In this document: positions 1 through 7,878 of the stretch, piece by piece | Numbering within the stretch: position 1 is the stretch's first letter | Layout: each line of letters begins with the position of its first letter | Source: JANNMJ01 sp031397815 | Lineage (GTDB): Bacteria > Bacteroidota > Bacteroidia > Cytophagales > Hymenobacteraceae | Length of the DNA stretch: 12,972 bases | Direction of reading: 5' to 3' | Assembly: GCA_031397815.1 (NCBI GenBank) | Contig: JANNMJ010000087.1 | Span: 1 to 12,972, forward strand | Notes under the pieces: generated by a model | The model's input: only the letters and a program-made list of their open reading frames with translations | What the model was told of the DNA's origin: nothing | Databases searched by the model: none | Made by a program: the position numbers and the translations under genes

Positions 1-14
1 CCCCGCCCCTACGG

Positions 15-1664
15 TTATCCTCTCCGCGCCATCGCTGCTTTCACGAAGCGGACAAACAGCGGGTGCGGGGTTTCGACGGTGGACTTTAACTCTGGGTGAA
101 ACTGCCCCGCCACAAACCACGGGTGAACGCTGGCCGGTAGCTCGACGATTTCGACAAGCCCCGTATCGGGGTTGCGGCCCGAAGCGACCATCCCGGCCGC
201 CTCGAAGGCTTCGAGGTAGGCGTTGTTGAATTCGTAACGGTGGCGGTGGCGCTCCTGCACGCGGGCTTTGCCGTAGGCGTTGAAGGCGCGGGAGCCGCGT
301 TTCAGCTCACAGGCGTAGGTACCGAGGCGCATCGTGCCGCCCTTTTGGGTGACGGTTTTCTGGTCTTCCATCATCGCAATGACCGGCGCCGACGTCGCGG
401 GGTTCATCTCCGTGGAAGACGCATCGGCCAGCCCGAGGACGTGGCGCGCGAACTCCACGACGGCGCATTGCATCCCGAGGCAGATGCCGAAAAACGGCAG
501 GCCGCTCTCGCGGGCATACCGAATCGCCGCGACTTTCCCCTCGAAGCCGCGCTCGCCGAAACCGGGCGCCACGAGGAGGCCGTCGACGTCGTGCAGCGCC
601 TCGCGGACGGCTTCTTCGGACGCCAGATGCTCGCTCTGAATCGTGCGCACTTTCACGCGGCACTCGTTCGCCGCTCCGGCGTGGATGAACGCTTCGATAA
701 TGGATTTATACGCATCCGGTAGCTCCACGTATTTCCCCACAAGCGCAATCGTGACTTCGGCGGTCGGGTTCTTGAGCTTCCCCAAAAACGCTTTCCACGA
801 ATCGAGATTCGGCTCGCCGAGGCCGCGCAGCTTGAGTTTTTTGAGCACCCGCTCGTCGAGCTTCTCCTTGCGCATCAGCAGCGGCACCGTATAAATACTC
901 TCCGCGTCGAGGCTTTCGATGACGGAATTTATTTTGACGTTGCAGAAGAGGGCAATTTTCTTGCGCATCTCCGGCGGCAACGGATATTCCGAGCGGCACA
1001 CCAGAATATCGGGCTGCACGCCCGCTTCCGTGAGCTGCTTCACCGAGTGCTGCGTGGGCTTGGTTTTCAGCTCGCCCGCCGCTTTCAGGTACGGCACGAG
1101 CGTGAGGTGAATGACGAGCGAGTCGGAATCCGACAGCTCCCACCGCAACTGCCGCAGCGCCTCAATGAACGGCAGCGACTCGATATCGCCCACGCAACCG
1201 CCGATTTCGGTAATCACGACGTCGAAATTGCCCGTTTGGCCTTGCAGCAGCATCCGGCGCTTAATCTCGTCGGTGATGTGCGGCACCACCTGCACCGTGC
1301 GGCCGAGGTAATCGCCCTGCCGCTCGCGCATAATCACATCGTAATAGATGCGGCCGGTCGTGACGTTGTTCGCCTGCGACGTCGGGCGGTTCAGGAACCG
1401 CTCGTAGTGGCCGAGGTCGAGGTCGGTTTCGGCGCCGTCGTCCGTCACGAAGCACTCGCCGTGCTCGTAGGGGTTGAGGGTACCGGGGTCGATGTTGATG
1501 TACGGGTCGAACTTCTGAATCGTCACCCGTAACCCCCGCGCTTGCAGGAGCTTGGCGAGCGACGCCGAGATGATGCCCTTCCCGAGCGACGACGTAACGC
1601 CGCCCGTTACAAAAATGTATTTGGCCGTGGCAGGAGCGACCGGCGCGTCAGGCGCTTCGGTCAT
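15..1664 (-). CDS. pyrG: CTP synthase (glutamine hydrolysing)
   Basis: This enzyme makes CTP from UTP, ATP and glutamine, the last step of pyrimidine nucleotide synthesis, in the cytoplasm. With the start chosen here it has 549 aa, close to the usual length for the family. The N-terminal amidoligase domain (about residues 15-285) opens with KYIFVTGGVTSSLGKG, the P-loop of the family, followed by FDPYINIDPGTLNPYEHGE and DLDLGHYERF. The C-terminal class I glutamine amidotransferase domain (about 303-549) has the oxyanion region PGFG (367-370), nucleophile C395 in FFGICLGMQ, and H523 and E525 in GQFHPE. All expected catalytic residues are present. The frame stays open up to a TTG at 1706, but that codon overlaps the predicted -7 promoter box, so the ATG at 1664 is preferred. 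It gives a short Ala/Pro-rich leader before the conserved core. The gene is probably transcribed alone from its own promoter. Confidence 0.97.
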   Translation of the reverse strand: MTEAPDAPVAPATAKYIFVTGGVTSSLGKGIISASLAKLLQARGLRVTIQKFDPYINIDPGTLNPYEHGECFVTDDGAETDLDLGHYERFLNRPTSQANNVTTGRIYYDVIMRERQGDYLGRTVQVVPHITDEIKRRMLLQGQTGNFDVVITEIGGCVGDIESLPFIEALRQLRWELSDSDSLVIHLTLVPYLKAAGELKTKPTQHSVKQLTEAGVQPDILVCRSEYPLPPEMRKKIALFCNVKINSVIESLDAESIYTVPLLMRKEKLDERVLKKLKLRGLGEPNLDSWKAFLGKLKNPTAEVTIALVGKYVELPDAYKSIIEAFIHAGAANECRVKVRTIQSEHLASEEAVREALHDVDGLLVAPGFGERGFEGKVAAIRYARESGLPFFGICLGMQCAVVEFARHVLGLADASSTEMNPATSAPVIAMMEDQKTVTQKGGTMRLGTYACELKRGSRAFNAYGKARVQERHRHRYEFNNAYLEAFEAAGMVASGRNPDTGLVEIVELPASVHPWFVAGQFHPELKSTVETPHPLFVRFVKAAMARRG

Positions 1665-1703
1665 TGGCGAGGCAATGGGTGCTGAGTTTTCCTTCACGGG
1701 TTG

Positions 1704-1711
1704 CAAAGGTA
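1704..1711 (-). promoter_or_regulatory. pyrG: Bacteroidota-type -7 box upstream of pyrG
   Basis: On the minus strand this reads TACCTTTG, an exact match to the Bacteroidota -7 consensus TAnnTTTG. Transcription would start a few bases downstream, near 1699, leaving a leader of about 35 nt before the ATG at 1664. No TTG -33 element is seen at the usual spacing, because that stretch is occupied by the terminator hairpin at 1711-1748. Confidence 0.6.
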
Positions 1712-1748
1712 CGGCCGACCGCGGGGTGTACTCCCCACGGTCGGCCGT
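1711..1748 (-). terminator. Terminator hairpin after the downstream T9SS gene
   Basis: Arms 1711-1721 and 1738-1748 are perfect 11-bp reverse complements (ACGGCCGACCG). In RNA read from the minus strand the stem extends through one G-U wobble and four G-C pairs, about 16 bp in all, around a 6-nt loop at 1727-1732. It lies 30 bases past the T9SS gene stop at 1779. The tail on the minus strand is only ACCTTTG, so it is a strong stem with a weak U tract. On the plus strand it is followed by T-rich sequence, but no gene needs terminating from that side. Confidence 0.7.
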
Positions 1749-1778
1749 TTCTGGTTTTCGGGTGCTGAAGTCGGGCAG

Positions 1779-4625
1779 TTACCGCACTACAATCCGCTGG
1801 CTAAACCCGCGGCCCGCCGCCTGAGCGCGCAGCAGGTACAAGCCCGGCGCAAGGCCGCTCACATCAAGCGCGGTCTGAAAGTGGCCAGCCGCAGCAGCGC
1901 GGGTGTTCGTCTGCACGGCGCGCCCAACGGCATCAGTCAGAGTCACGGTCAGCGGGGCGGCGGACGGCAGATCGAGGGCGACGTGCAGGGTGCCGGTCGC
2001 TGGGTTCGGCCACGCGCCGCCGCTGAGGGTGGCGGCGGTTTCAGAACTCGTGCCGGTTGGGCGGCCGATGGTGGTGGTGGCCGTGTTGGTAATGACGGGG
2101 GCGTTGAAATCGAAATAAATAGCCGCCCGGTTCGGAATCACATCCCCCACGACCAGCGTCGGATTGACGGCCAAACGGAACCGCACGAAGCCCATACTGC
2201 CGGCGAGGTTGGTCGTGCTGTCGGGGAGGTGGATGTTGGGGAAGCGAACGGTGAGGACGCGGTTGGCATCCAGGCTCCAGCTCATCGTGTGCGAGGCACT
2301 CAGCATCTGCAACGCACTGATTTGAAGCATACTGACGGGCAACGTATCGCGGATAACAACGGTGAACGCCGTGTCGTTGCCGACGTTTTGAAACCGAATC
2401 GTGTAATCGAGCGGCGGCGTACCAGCCTGCACCTGAGCGAGGGAAAGCCACGGATAATTGACGGTGATATCGTTTGGGTCGTAAGCGGCGGTGACGAGCG
2501 AAGAGATGACTTCCTCGTTATCGGCGGGCGTAAGGTCGCCGCCGGGATGGTCGAGGGCAACGGTGGAACGAAGTACATGGCCGCGGCTGACGGTAATCGC
2601 GACTTCAAACTCCACCTCAATCGTTTGGGTGGCGCCCGGCGGCAGCGCGCCGAGGTCCCAGGAGAGCGAGTTGATACCGGATGTGGTCGGCGGCTGGGTG
2701 GCGTTTGAATAGGTTAGATCTCGACTGTACGTCAGGTGGAGCGTGGACTGTGGCACCGCCACCGTACCCACGTTGCTCGCCGTCAGATAGTATGTGATTC
2801 GCCGTCCGGCGCGGGCATTCGAGTTTGCACTGCCGAGCACTTGCAAATCCTGCTGACCGGGGATGGTCTGAAGCGCCACATCGCGCCCTGCCGCCAGATT
2901 ACCGTACGTGCCGAACGTTGCGCTCACCGGGCCGCCCGGCACGGCACTGTAATAGCGCGGCGGATTCGGCACGCTCATCGTGTAAGTGCCCAGCTCGGTA
3001 ATGGCGTTGTAGGCGCCGCCGGTGGTGGTGGAGAAGTACAGCGGCCCCGGCTGCGCTTCCACGATAACGCTGGCGCGCCCCGACTCGCCAGCATCGCGGG
3101 TAGCGTTGCGGTTGGTATCGGTGAAGACAGTGCCTTGCACGCGATTAAAATTTTGCACCAGCTTCGCGACAAAGGCGGCGCGGTAGTAGTCATAGGGCGG
3201 GGGGAGCGCGAAGGAGCCGATTTGCGCGGTATCGCCCCAAACATTGCCCGCCACGCTGATGGCCCCGGCGGCGTTGGCGGCCACCACATTGCCCGTACTA
3301 AAGTCTGAGGCCGAGGCGAGCGGCGCGAGCCACGTAGCCGTACCGGTTTGCCCATCGAGCGCCATTACGTAGCTGTTCACGTCGGCGGGGAGCGCCGGAA
3401 ACGCCACCGCCCCGCAGACCATCTGAGTGGACGTCGGCGCTATGCTTCCCGTCACGTACACGCGCGGCAGCCCACCGACCAACTGATCGTCGGCAACGGT
3501 CAGGCCAAGAACATCCACTGTCACGTAAGCCGCCGACGAGCCTATGGTCAGCGGCTGCGCCCATAGCGGCGTGCCGTTAGTACCAATCTTGAGGATGAAG
3601 GCCCCCGCGAGCTGGTTGTTCGGTAGGGCAAACGCCGTGTTCCCCCACCGAAAGGTATTGGCGCTGTCGAGGCTACACGTGAGGTAGGGTGCGCCAACCT
3701 GATCGGTGGCAATCTGCGCGCTCCACGAACGGGCGCTGCCGAATGATTGCTGCTGCACCAACACGCCATCGGCATCCAGCTGAAGCCAATAAAACCGCTG
3801 ATTGGCTTGTACAGGCACAGGCGTGGTGCCCCACGCGAATTCAAGCCCCCGCTCTACATACCCGATGAGGTGCAGCGTGCCGTCTGGCGCCGCCGCTAAA
3901 TCGACGGAATAAACGTCGGGGCTGGTGGCCGACGCCGACGCAGGAGCGCTGCCGCGTAGCCACCGGACTGCCCCGCTCGCGTCGAGCTGCACCATAAACA
4001 TCGCCACGGTGTCCGGCGCGATGGGCGAAAGGGATTGGCGGTTGAACGTGACGCCCGCCGACTTCCCGACCATCGTCACGCGGCCCGCCCGGTCTACGGC
4101 CAACGACGAGCGCGTGTACGCCGAATCGACGTTCGTGCCCCGCACGAGCCAGCTCAACGTACCGGCGGCGTCCCACTTGGCGATGTAAAAATCGCTGACG
4201 CTTTGCGCAGTAGCTTGGGTATTCCCGATGACGAGGCGACCCGAAAAGCGCCCCGTCGCGTACAGATTACCCGCCGAATCGAGCTTAATATCGTCGAGGA
4301 AAGCGTTGCGGCCTTCCAGCAGCAGGTGGGTAAACTGACCGGCAGCGTCGTAATACGCCAACACCGAGTTCGGCAGCACCCACAGGGAATCGAAATACGT
4401 TCGGTTGCCGAGGGTAATGGCGCCGTTGTACTCGTAGCCCGCATACACGGCGCCTGATGCCGTGATGGCGGTAGCAACCGCATCGACATCGCCAATCAGC
4501 CAAGACGAGTAATTGCCCGCTATTCCATTAGCCCATTGGCAAGCGGGTGCCTGTTGGGCCGATACTTTCAACAGGCTGAGTAGTCCGGCGAAGACGAGCG
4601 CCGTGATACGGGGTAAATATTTCAT
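1779..4625 (-). CDS. Large secreted T9SS cargo protein with propeller-like N-terminus and DUF11/DUF7619-like C-terminal modules
   Basis: This is a 948-aa protein of unknown substrate, probably exported by Sec and then moved across the outer membrane by the type IX system. A signal peptide (MKYLPRITALVFAGLLSLL, cleavage near SAQ) starts at the ATG at 4625. The frame stays open to 4823, but the added residues have no secretory character and cross the terminator and promoter region. Residues about 24-485 hold repeats resembling SBBP/beta-propeller blades (for example DSAGNLYATGRFSG). About 495-580 resembles an SdrD B-like domain (GTVFTDTNRNATRDAGES). About 594-700 looks DUF11-like. About 710-850 has the DUF7619-type signatures YDPNDITVNY, LDYTIRFQNVGNDTAF and IYFDFNAPVITNT. 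A type A sorting domain (about 868-948) starts at AWPNPATG and ends SQRIVVR. It is a tandem paralogue of the gene upstream. The biochemical function is not recognisable. Confidence 0.9.
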   Translation of the reverse strand: MKYLPRITALVFAGLLSLLKVSAQQAPACQWANGIAGNYSSWLIGDVDAVATAITASGAVYAGYEYNGAITLGNRTYFDSLWVLPNSVLAYYDAAGQFTHLLLEGRNAFLDDIKLDSAGNLYATGRFSGRLVIGNTQATAQSVSDFYIAKWDAAGTLSWLVRGTNVDSAYTRSSLAVDRAGRVTMVGKSAGVTFNRQSLSPIAPDTVAMFMVQLDASGAVRWLRGSAPASASATSPDVYSVDLAAAPDGTLHLIGYVERGLEFAWGTTPVPVQANQRFYWLQLDADGVLVQQQSFGSARSWSAQIATDQVGAPYLTCSLDSANTFRWGNTAFALPNNQLAGAFILKIGTNGTPLWAQPLTIGSSAAYVTVDVLGLTVADDQLVGGLPRVYVTGSIAPTSTQMVCGAVAFPALPADVNSYVMALDGQTGTATWLAPLASASDFSTGNVVAANAAGAISVAGNVWGDTAQIGSFALPPPYDYYRAAFVAKLVQNFNRVQGTVFTDTNRNATRDAGESGRASVIVEAQPGPLYFSTTTGGAYNAITELGTYTMSVPNPPRYYSAVPGGPVSATFGTYGNLAAGRDVALQTIPGQQDLQVLGSANSNARAGRRITYYLTASNVGTVAVPQSTLHLTYSRDLTYSNATQPPTTSGINSLSWDLGALPPGATQTIEVEFEVAITVSRGHVLRSTVALDHPGGDLTPADNEEVISSLVTAAYDPNDITVNYPWLSLAQVQAGTPPLDYTIRFQNVGNDTAFTVVIRDTLPVSMLQISALQMLSASHTMSWSLDANRVLTVRFPNIHLPDSTTNLAGSMGFVRFRLAVNPTLVVGDVIPNRAAIYFDFNAPVITNTATTTIGRPTGTSSETAATLSGGAWPNPATGTLHVALDLPSAAPLTVTLTDAVGRAVQTNTRAAAAGHFQTALDVSGLAPGLYLLRAQAAGRGFSQRIVVR
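1999..2027. repeat. Exact 29-bp match to 5030-5058 in the sorting-domain region
   Basis: This stretch, in the part of the gene encoding the start of the type IX sorting domain (the AWPNPATG region), is identical to 5030-5058 in the tandem paralogue. The surrounding 250 bases are also very similar. It fits tandem duplication or gene conversion of the C-terminal module. Confidence 0.85.
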
Positions 4626-4740
4626 AGTCGAGCACAAATAAGAGAAAAATGGCGCACAAAAAGTCAGAGCAGGCAGGACGGTTTGCGGCATAAAATAGCT
4701 TCTCCAATGCCCATCTTTTTTCTTCCAGAAACGCCGCTGA

Positions 4741-4748
4741 CAAAAATA
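4741..4748 (-). promoter_or_regulatory. Candidate -7 box embedded in the terminator U tract
   Basis: On the minus strand this is TATTTTTG, an exact TAnnTTTG match about 116 nt upstream of the T9SS gene start at 4625. Its TA lies in the 3' foot of the preceding terminator stem and its T run is the terminator tail. A T run after a TA fits this consensus easily, so the match may be coincidental. No TTG -33 element is visible at the proper spacing, and no better TAnnTTTG box was found between 4626 and 4740. Confidence 0.35.
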
Positions 4749-4780
4749 CCCTCTCCCGAAACTACGTCGGGAGAGGGTAT
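4742..4780 (-). terminator. Rho-independent terminator between the two T9SS genes
   Basis: Arms 4746-4758 and 4768-4780 form a perfect 13-bp stem (ATACCCTCTCCCG and its complement) around a 9-nt loop. On the minus strand the stem is followed by TTTTG. It lies about 30 bases past the TAG stop of the upstream T9SS paralogue at 4810, so that gene and the next are probably separate transcription units. Confidence 0.88.
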
Positions 4781-4809
4781 AAAAGGAGTTGGGAAGATGG
4801 AATAACCGC

Positions 4810-7626
4810 CTACCGCACCACAACCCGCTGGCTAAACCCGCGCCCGGCGGCTTGGGCGCGCAGCAAATACAAGCCCGGCGCGAGGCCGGTTACATCGAGC
4901 GTCGTTTCGTACGGGCCGCTCGCGGCGGGCGCGGTGCGGGTTTGAGCGGTGCGCCCGACGGCATCGGTCAGCGTGAGGGTGACAGGGGCGACGGTGGGCC
5001 GGGCAAGGGCGACGTGGAGGGTGCCGGTGGCTGGGTTCGGCCACGCGCCGCCGCTGAGTGCGGTGGCGGTTTCCGGGGTTAGGCCGGTCGGGCCGACCAC
5101 CGTAGTGAGCGCTGTGTTGGTGTTGATGGGGGCGTTGAAATCGAAGTGGATATCGGCTTCGTTCGTCACCAGATCACCAATGGCGAGGGTGGTGTAGGGC
5201 ATCATCCGGAACCGCACGAAACCCATGCTGCGCAGCGTATTGGCATTGCGGTGAGGGAGCCGGATATTCGGGAAGGTTACCGTCAGGACGCCGCCCGGAC
5301 CAAGGCGCCAGGTGCAGGAATGCGACGACGCCAGCACCTGCAACGTGCCCAAATAGAGCATATTGGCCGGCAGCGTATCGCGGATCACGGCGGTAAACGC
5401 CGTATCAGTGCCCATATTCTGGAACCGCACCGTGTAATCGAGCGGCCGGACGGCGTTCTGCACGTCGGGGAGCAGAAGCGTGGGGAAATTGACGGCGATG
5501 TCGTTAGGGTCGTAAGAACCGGTAACGGTCAGGTTCGAAACCTCGACGTTATCGGCGGGCGTGAGGTCGGCCGCCGTGGGGTTGAGTGTGCCCGTCCCGA
5601 CCAGTACGTGGTTGACCGGCGCCGTAACCGCGATTTGGTACAGCACATCGACGTTCCGCGTTTCCCCCGGCTGGAGCGTGCCGAGCACCACGCTGAACGT
5701 GTTGCCGCTGAGGGCACCGGGCGTAGTGGAGCTAACGAAGCTCAGGAGCGGATCGACGGCCAATTGCAGCGCCGCCGCTGCCACCGGCACCGTGCCGATG
5801 TTACGTGCCGTCAGACGGTAGGTGAGCGCGAAGCCGGGCCGGGCGCGGTTGACGGGCGTCAGGAGTACGCGCAGGTCCTGCTGGTTCGGGATGGGTTGCA
5901 AAGCAATGTTCTGATTCGCAACGGCATTTCCATAAGTACTGAAAGCGTAACTGGCCGGAGGTGGGGCGGTGTAATGGGCGGGCGGCTGAGGTACACTCAG
6001 CGAATAATTGCCTAATGCAATAGACATGTCATACTCGCCCGCTTGGTTGCTGGAGCAGTAAACAGGCCCAGGAAGGGCCTGAATGATTACCCCGGCTTTG
6101 GGCGTTTCTCCGGAGTCTTGAATCTGGTTATGGTTGTCGTCGTTGAAAACAATACCGCTAACCGTGTTTTGGTCTGGAGTGAATAAAGATAAAAACGACG
6201 TAATAGTGCTTCCGGCGGCAACAGAATACGTCTGGTTGGCTACCGATATATCGTCTCCGAGTGCGGCGTCGGAAAAAAGAAACTGCCCCTGTTTGTTTTG
6301 CGAAAACGATGTATGTAAGCCTTCGAGAGAAAGGGGGGCAATCTGCCCCTGAATCCAGCTTGGGTCGCCATCCTGACGATTGAAGCAACTAATGAAGCCG
6401 GAGCTAGCAGGTGCTAGGAACTGAACAGATCCGATCGCTACATAATTGTCCGCATCCATACCCCAAAAGCCCGCTACGACAGGGTTATTCGTTCTGTCAA
6501 GAACCAGATCCATTATTTGAATCTGCGACCATTGATCTCCGCCAACGGCCAACGGTTGTAACCAGACAAGCTGCCCGCTTGGGTCAAACTTTGCCAGAAA
6601 CGCCCCAATGATGTTATGACCGCCGAGTGAAGGGTAAATAAGATGGCCTTGAATTGTTACCGGACCGTCTAAGGACGACCCAGATACGTAGAAATTGTTG
6701 AGCTTGTCAACTATAATAGCGTAGGTGTAAACATACTGGTCTCGCCGGAATCGGCCAAAACTATCGCTTGCCTGATAAGTGCCTGCAGAGTTTAGCTTTA
6801 GCCAAAACAAATTGAACTGAAAAGCGCTGTTGATGGTATGCCCGTCAATCGATACACCGCCAGCCCCTAAGAGATAAACATCTTCAAATGAGTTGAGGGC
6901 GATATCGTACACGTCGGCCTGACTGCCAGGAACGTGGGATAAGTTTTCGAGATTCTTCACCCAGATGAGCGCGCCTGATGCTGAAATTTTGGCGCAAAAG
7001 CCGTTTCTTCTCGCAGCATAAAGCGTAGTTGTCTGAAAACGGGCCGAGTCCAAGAATTCCCCGGCAAAATAGACTTCTCCTGCGCGGCTGATGCAGAGGC
7101 TGCGAAGCCACTTTCTACCTTGCCCTCCTCCTGAATGCACCCAAGCCAACTGGCCAGCTGGGGTCCATTTTGCGATAAAATATTCTACGTCTCCCGGTAG
7201 GCAGGTGATTTGGGTGCCACCAATTGAGCAAGTCTTCCAGACTTCACCAGCAACATATAGGTTGCCGAGGCTGTCGTGCTTAACCTGCGTCACTCCGATA
7301 GAATCTGTGCCGGGCAACCTTCTGGACCAGTTGGGGATGCCCCGGCTGCCCAACTGGACCAGCATCGTCCGCGGGACGGAGTCGAAGCAATCGTATTGCA
7401 CACCTCGCAGCTGAAAGCTGGTGTTATATTTTATCACGACCGCATGGTGCGTCGAATCAAAAGAAGAGACCCCAATGTTAGTTATGTAGAGCCTGCCGGA
7501 TATACCGGGTACGAGCGGGCTTGTGCGGGTGGTCCAGAGATGTTGTAGCGACGACTGCCCCAGCGCCGTAAACAGCGGTAAGCAGAGGGCCACAAACAGA
7601 AGTAGTCTGCTGGCAATTTTTTTCAT
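4810..7626 (-). CDS. Large secreted T9SS cargo protein, tandem paralogue of the next gene
   Basis: This is a 938-aa secreted protein with the same plan as its downstream neighbour. The signal peptide is MKKIASRLLLFVALCLPLF with cleavage near ALGQ. About residues 24-485 contain propeller/SBBP-like repeats (DSLGNLYVAGEV, RAGEVYFAGEF). About 490-570 is SdrD-B-like (GIVFNDDNHNQIQDSGE). Next come a DUF11-like segment, a DUF7619-like module with YDPNDIAVNF, LDYTVRFQNMGTDTAF and IHFDFNAPINTNTA (about 704-842), and a type A sorting domain from AWPNPATGTLHVAL to SQRVVVR. The C-terminal third is strongly similar to that of the paralogue, including a shared 29-bp stretch of identical DNA. The N-terminal half (about 6000-7600) is much lower in GC than the rest. 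The specific activity is unknown. Confidence 0.9.
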   Translation of the reverse strand: MKKIASRLLLFVALCLPLFTALGQSSLQHLWTTRTSPLVPGISGRLYITNIGVSSFDSTHHAVVIKYNTSFQLRGVQYDCFDSVPRTMLVQLGSRGIPNWSRRLPGTDSIGVTQVKHDSLGNLYVAGEVWKTCSIGGTQITCLPGDVEYFIAKWTPAGQLAWVHSGGGQGRKWLRSLCISRAGEVYFAGEFLDSARFQTTTLYAARRNGFCAKISASGALIWVKNLENLSHVPGSQADVYDIALNSFEDVYLLGAGGVSIDGHTINSAFQFNLFWLKLNSAGTYQASDSFGRFRRDQYVYTYAIIVDKLNNFYVSGSSLDGPVTIQGHLIYPSLGGHNIIGAFLAKFDPSGQLVWLQPLAVGGDQWSQIQIMDLVLDRTNNPVVAGFWGMDADNYVAIGSVQFLAPASSGFISCFNRQDGDPSWIQGQIAPLSLEGLHTSFSQNKQGQFLFSDAALGDDISVANQTYSVAAGSTITSFLSLFTPDQNTVSGIVFNDDNHNQIQDSGETPKAGVIIQALPGPVYCSSNQAGEYDMSIALGNYSLSVPQPPAHYTAPPPASYAFSTYGNAVANQNIALQPIPNQQDLRVLLTPVNRARPGFALTYRLTARNIGTVPVAAAALQLAVDPLLSFVSSTTPGALSGNTFSVVLGTLQPGETRNVDVLYQIAVTAPVNHVLVGTGTLNPTAADLTPADNVEVSNLTVTGSYDPNDIAVNFPTLLLPDVQNAVRPLDYTVRFQNMGTDTAFTAVIRDTLPANMLYLGTLQVLASSHSCTWRLGPGGVLTVTFPNIRLPHRNANTLRSMGFVRFRMMPYTTLAIGDLVTNEADIHFDFNAPINTNTALTTVVGPTGLTPETATALSGGAWPNPATGTLHVALARPTVAPVTLTLTDAVGRTAQTRTAPAASGPYETTLDVTGLAPGLYLLRAQAAGRGFSQRVVVR
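5030..5058. repeat. Second copy of the 29-bp sorting-domain repeat
   Basis: Direct repeat of 1999-2027, same orientation and same reading frame in both T9SS genes. It offers homology for recombination that would fuse the two paralogues or exchange their N-terminal parts. Confidence 0.85.
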
Positions 7627-7674
7627 GGTTGAAAGATGTTAGGGGAGAAAAAGGAAAACAATGCAACCGGTTGT

Positions 7675-7703
7675 CAAATGCAGAGAAGGACGGTGCAATT
7701 CAA
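7675..7703 (-). promoter_or_regulatory. Candidate Bacteroidota promoter of the upstream T9SS gene
   Basis: On the minus strand a TTG (7703-7701) is followed after 18 nt by TGCATTTG (7682-7675), one base off TAnnTTTG. The spacing suits the Bacteroidota -33/-7 architecture. It predicts a start near 7668 and a leader of about 40 nt before the ATG at 7626. A perfect 10-bp palindrome, CAACCGGTTG (7664-7673), sits at the predicted start site and could be an operator. The promoter lies directly behind the stop codon of the small upstream gene (7708-7710). Confidence 0.5.
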
Positions 7704-7707
7704 TTGT

Positions 7708-7878
7708 TTAAACGTCGTTGCCCTCCGTGATTATGTCAGCAGAAACATCCGCGCTATAGTTGCAGGTTCGTGACGAGGCGCCCTTCGTCCACTTCCGCGC
7801 TTGGGCTTGGGCCGTAAAGCTCAGGAGGGCGAGTAGGCCAATCGTTAGAAAGGCAAAAAGACGGTGCAAAGCGTTCAT
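7708..7878 (-). CDS. Small secreted peptide, 56 aa
   Basis: An ATG at 7878 opens a 56-codon frame ending in TAA. The first 27 residues are a textbook Sec signal peptide: a basic N-region (MNALHR), a hydrophobic core (LFAFLTIGLLALLSF), and an Ala-Gln-Ala cleavage region. The predicted mature peptide is only about 30 residues, starting around ARKWTKGASSRTCNYSAD, with a single cysteine and an acidic end. It ends just before the predicted promoter of the T9SS gene. I do not recognise a family. It may be a genuine microprotein or the surviving N-terminus of a longer secreted protein. The signal peptide is the main reason to call it. Confidence 0.6.
   Translation of the reverse strand: MNALHRLFAFLTIGLLALLSFTAQAQARKWTKGASSRTCNYSADVSADIITEGNDV

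Noticed and set aside
1665..1706. N-terminal extension of pyrG from a TTG at 1706
   Set aside because: The TTG overlaps the TACCTTTG promoter box, so it would lie upstream of the predicted transcript. The ATG at 1664 still leaves a full-length enzyme.
1701..2708. Long open frame on the plus strand (335 codons) opposite the T9SS gene
   Set aside because: It is antisense to a well-supported gene in GC-rich DNA, is rich in Arg and Gly, and has no recognisable domain.
4626..4823. 66-residue N-terminal extension of the T9SS protein
   Set aside because: It would run through the terminator hairpin and hide the signal peptide, which starts cleanly at the ATG at 4625.
5146..6015. Open frame of 289 codons on the plus strand
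   Set aside because: It is a shadow of the second T9SS gene in the same relative frame as the 1701-2708 shadow.
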